NCBI GenBank assembly: GCA_039640495.1
Contig: CP046864.1
Span: 2,467,001 to 2,531,000, forward strand
From: Rhodobacteraceae bacterium IMCC1335
GTDB lineage: Bacteria > Pseudomonadota > Alphaproteobacteria > Rhodobacterales > Rhodobacteraceae
DNA length: 64,000 nucleotides
Direction: 5' to 3'
Below the pieces are notes generated by a model. It saw only the letters and a list, made by a program, of their open reading frames with translations. It did not search any database and had not been told where the DNA came from. Every line of letters begins with the position of its first letter. Position 1 is the first letter of the stretch. Of this stretch, positions 62,823 through 64,000 are shown piece after piece. Position numbers and translations under genes: made by a program.

Positions 62823-64000
62823 ATGCAATTTGATACACTGATAATCGGAGCGGGTGCAGCCGGCCTGATGTGCGCAACGCAGGCGCAGGGGCGGGTTTTG
62901 GTGATTGATCACGCCAAAGCCCCCGGCGAAAAAATTCGTATTTCAGGCGGTGGTCGCTGCAACTTCACCAACCTGAACATTCAACCCGATCGGTTTTTAT
63001 CCAATAATCCCCATTTCCACAAAAGTGCGCTCAGCCGCTACACGCATTGGGATTTCATCAATTTGGTCGAAAAACATAAAATTGCCTATCATGAAAAAAC
63101 GTTGGGCCAGCTATTTTGCGATATCAGCGCCAAACAGATTATCACAATGCTCTTGGATGAGCTGGATGCGCGCGGCGCAGAGTTGTGGATAAACACGCGC
63201 CTCACAGCTCTTAACAAAACCGATCAGGGGTTTGCGTTAAACCTTGAGCGCGAGGGGCAACGATACGCCATAAGCTGCCGCAATTTGGTGATCGCCTGCG
63301 GTGGCAAATCTATTCCCAAAATGGGCGCCACAGGGCTGGCTTATGAGATTGCTGCACAATTTCATATGAATGTGACCAGAACACGCCCCGCGCTGGTTCC
63401 ATTGACTTTTGAGCCAGAGCGTTTCAAGACTTTGGCAGGTATTGCGATTGAAGCGCGCGTTTCAAACGCAAAGACCAGCTTTGAAGAGGCGGTTCTTTTT
63501 ACCCATCGCGGCCTGTCTGGGCCGGCAATATTGCAACTTTCTTCTTATTGGGAAGAAACCGAAACGTTTGAAATCGATCTTTTTCCCAACAGCTCGATCT
63601 ATGACGCGTTGCGCGCGCAGCGCCAACAGAAAGGCGCGCGAAACTTATCCACCATCTTGGCGGGGTTGATGCCGGCGCGCCTGTCTGATTTCATCCTGCA
63701 GGATCTTGGATTAACTGGAAATCTAGCCGATCAATCTGATAAAGCCCTGCATGCTTTGGCGCAGCAACTTCATGCATGGCAACTCAGGCCCGCCGGCAGC
63801 GAAGGTTATCGCACCGCAGAAGTCACCTTGGGCGGGGTGGATACAAACGGACTGTCTTCAAAAACCATGATGAGCAAAACCGTATCCGGGCTTTATTTCA
63901 TAGGCGAGGCTGTGGATGTCACAGGCTGGCTCGGCGGATATAATTTCCAATGGGCCTGGTCCTCAGGATGGGCCGCAGGGCAAGCGATTGCACATCAATC
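62823..64000 (+). CDS. BaiN/HI0933-type NAD(P)/FAD-dependent oxidoreductase (cut by window end)
   Basis: About 392 residues are visible, nearly the whole protein. The FAD fold is TLIIGAGAAGLMCATQA, followed by the family hallmark PGEKIRISGGGRCNFTN (about 39-55). LGQLFCDISAKQIITMLLDELDARG, ACGGKSIPKMGATGLAYEIAAQF, LFTHRGLSGPAILQLSSYW and the C-terminal VTLGGVDTNGLSSKTMMSK with GLYFIGEAVDVTGWLGGYNFQWAWSSGWAAGQAIA complete the pattern. The substrate of these flavoproteins is generally unknown. It is divergent from ftsW; the 142 bp between hold the promoters. Confidence 0.92.
   Translation, partial: MQFDTLIIGAGAAGLMCATQAQGRVLVIDHAKAPGEKIRISGGGRCNFTNLNIQPDRFLSNNPHFHKSALSRYTHWDFINLVEKHKIAYHEKTLGQLFCDISAKQIITMLLDELDARGAELWINTRLTALNKTDQGFALNLEREGQRYAISCRNLVIACGGKSIPKMGATGLAYEIAAQFHMNVTRTRPALVPLTFEPERFKTLAGIAIEARVSNAKTSFEEAVLFTHRGLSGPAILQLSSYWEETETFEIDLFPNSSIYDALRAQRQQKGARNLSTILAGLMPARLSDFILQDLGLTGNLADQSDKALHALAQQLHAWQLRPAGSEGYRTAEVTLGGVDTNGLSSKTMMSKTVSGLYFIGEAVDVTGWLGGYNFQWAWSSGWAAGQAIAHQ

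Overview
The window looks like chromosomal DNA of a marine alphaproteobacterium of the order Rhodobacterales (roseobacter type). This rests on the gene order bamE - DUF177 - rpmF - plsX - fabH - ihfA - MerR, an MmcB homologue, an alphaproteobacterial tRNA-His (A73, no encoded G-1), a short ProRS and an OlsB acyltransferase. I cannot name the genus from sequence alone.

Layout. 1-8.9 kb: end of a cell-wall cluster (murB, ddl, minus strand), Uup ABC-F ATPase, OlsB, then the envelope/fatty-acid block bamE to MerR. 8.9-17.5 kb: four tRNAs (Pro, Leu, His, Gly) among housekeeping genes (mmcB, cytochrome b561, lepA, a hydrolase). Foreign material sits beside two of them: a broken abortive-infection gene after tRNA-Pro, and an integrase remnant plus small unknown genes after tRNA-Gly. 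A possible structured RNA lies at 10.6-10.85 kb. 17.5-22 kb: a decaying mobile zone with an IS110 transposase, an IS6 pseudogene and truncated metabolic genes.

22-33.8 kb: a compact tricarboxylate/hydroxy-acid uptake and catabolism locus. It has the TctD/TctE two-component system, the TctC binding protein, a fused TctA-TctB permease, an isopropylmalate-dehydrogenase-like enzyme, a PrpF/GalD-type isomerase, a D-2-hydroxyacid dehydrogenase, an AbrB-type membrane protein, a GntR/FCD regulator and a TcuA-like flavoprotein. The enzyme set suggests a pathway for a tricarboxylate whose exact substrate I cannot assign.

34-40.4 kb: two adjacent mobile modules. The first is a DUF2924 / large serine recombinase pair followed by TTCCCTGTT repeats. 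The second is a 4-kb element bounded by an 18-bp duplication of the 3' end of tRNA-Ser. It holds a frameshifted tyrosine integrase, 13-bp-phased GTGTGTGGT repeats near both ends, an IS3 insertion and small cargo genes.

40.4-64 kb: mainly core genes (ychF, trpA, lldD, rplY-pth, proS, rpsF-rpsR-rplI, ilvBH behind a leader-peptide attenuator, a Rieske oxygenase, an AbrB protein), then ftsW-murG-murC on the minus strand and a BaiN-type flavoprotein cut by the window end. The murein genes at the two ends of the window run in the same direction and would form one classical cluster if joined, so about 57.7 kb separates murC from murB. Several genes carry frameshifts or in-frame stops (Abi_C, DUF2332, integrase, ftsW); the ftsW one may be a sequence error because the gene is normally essential.
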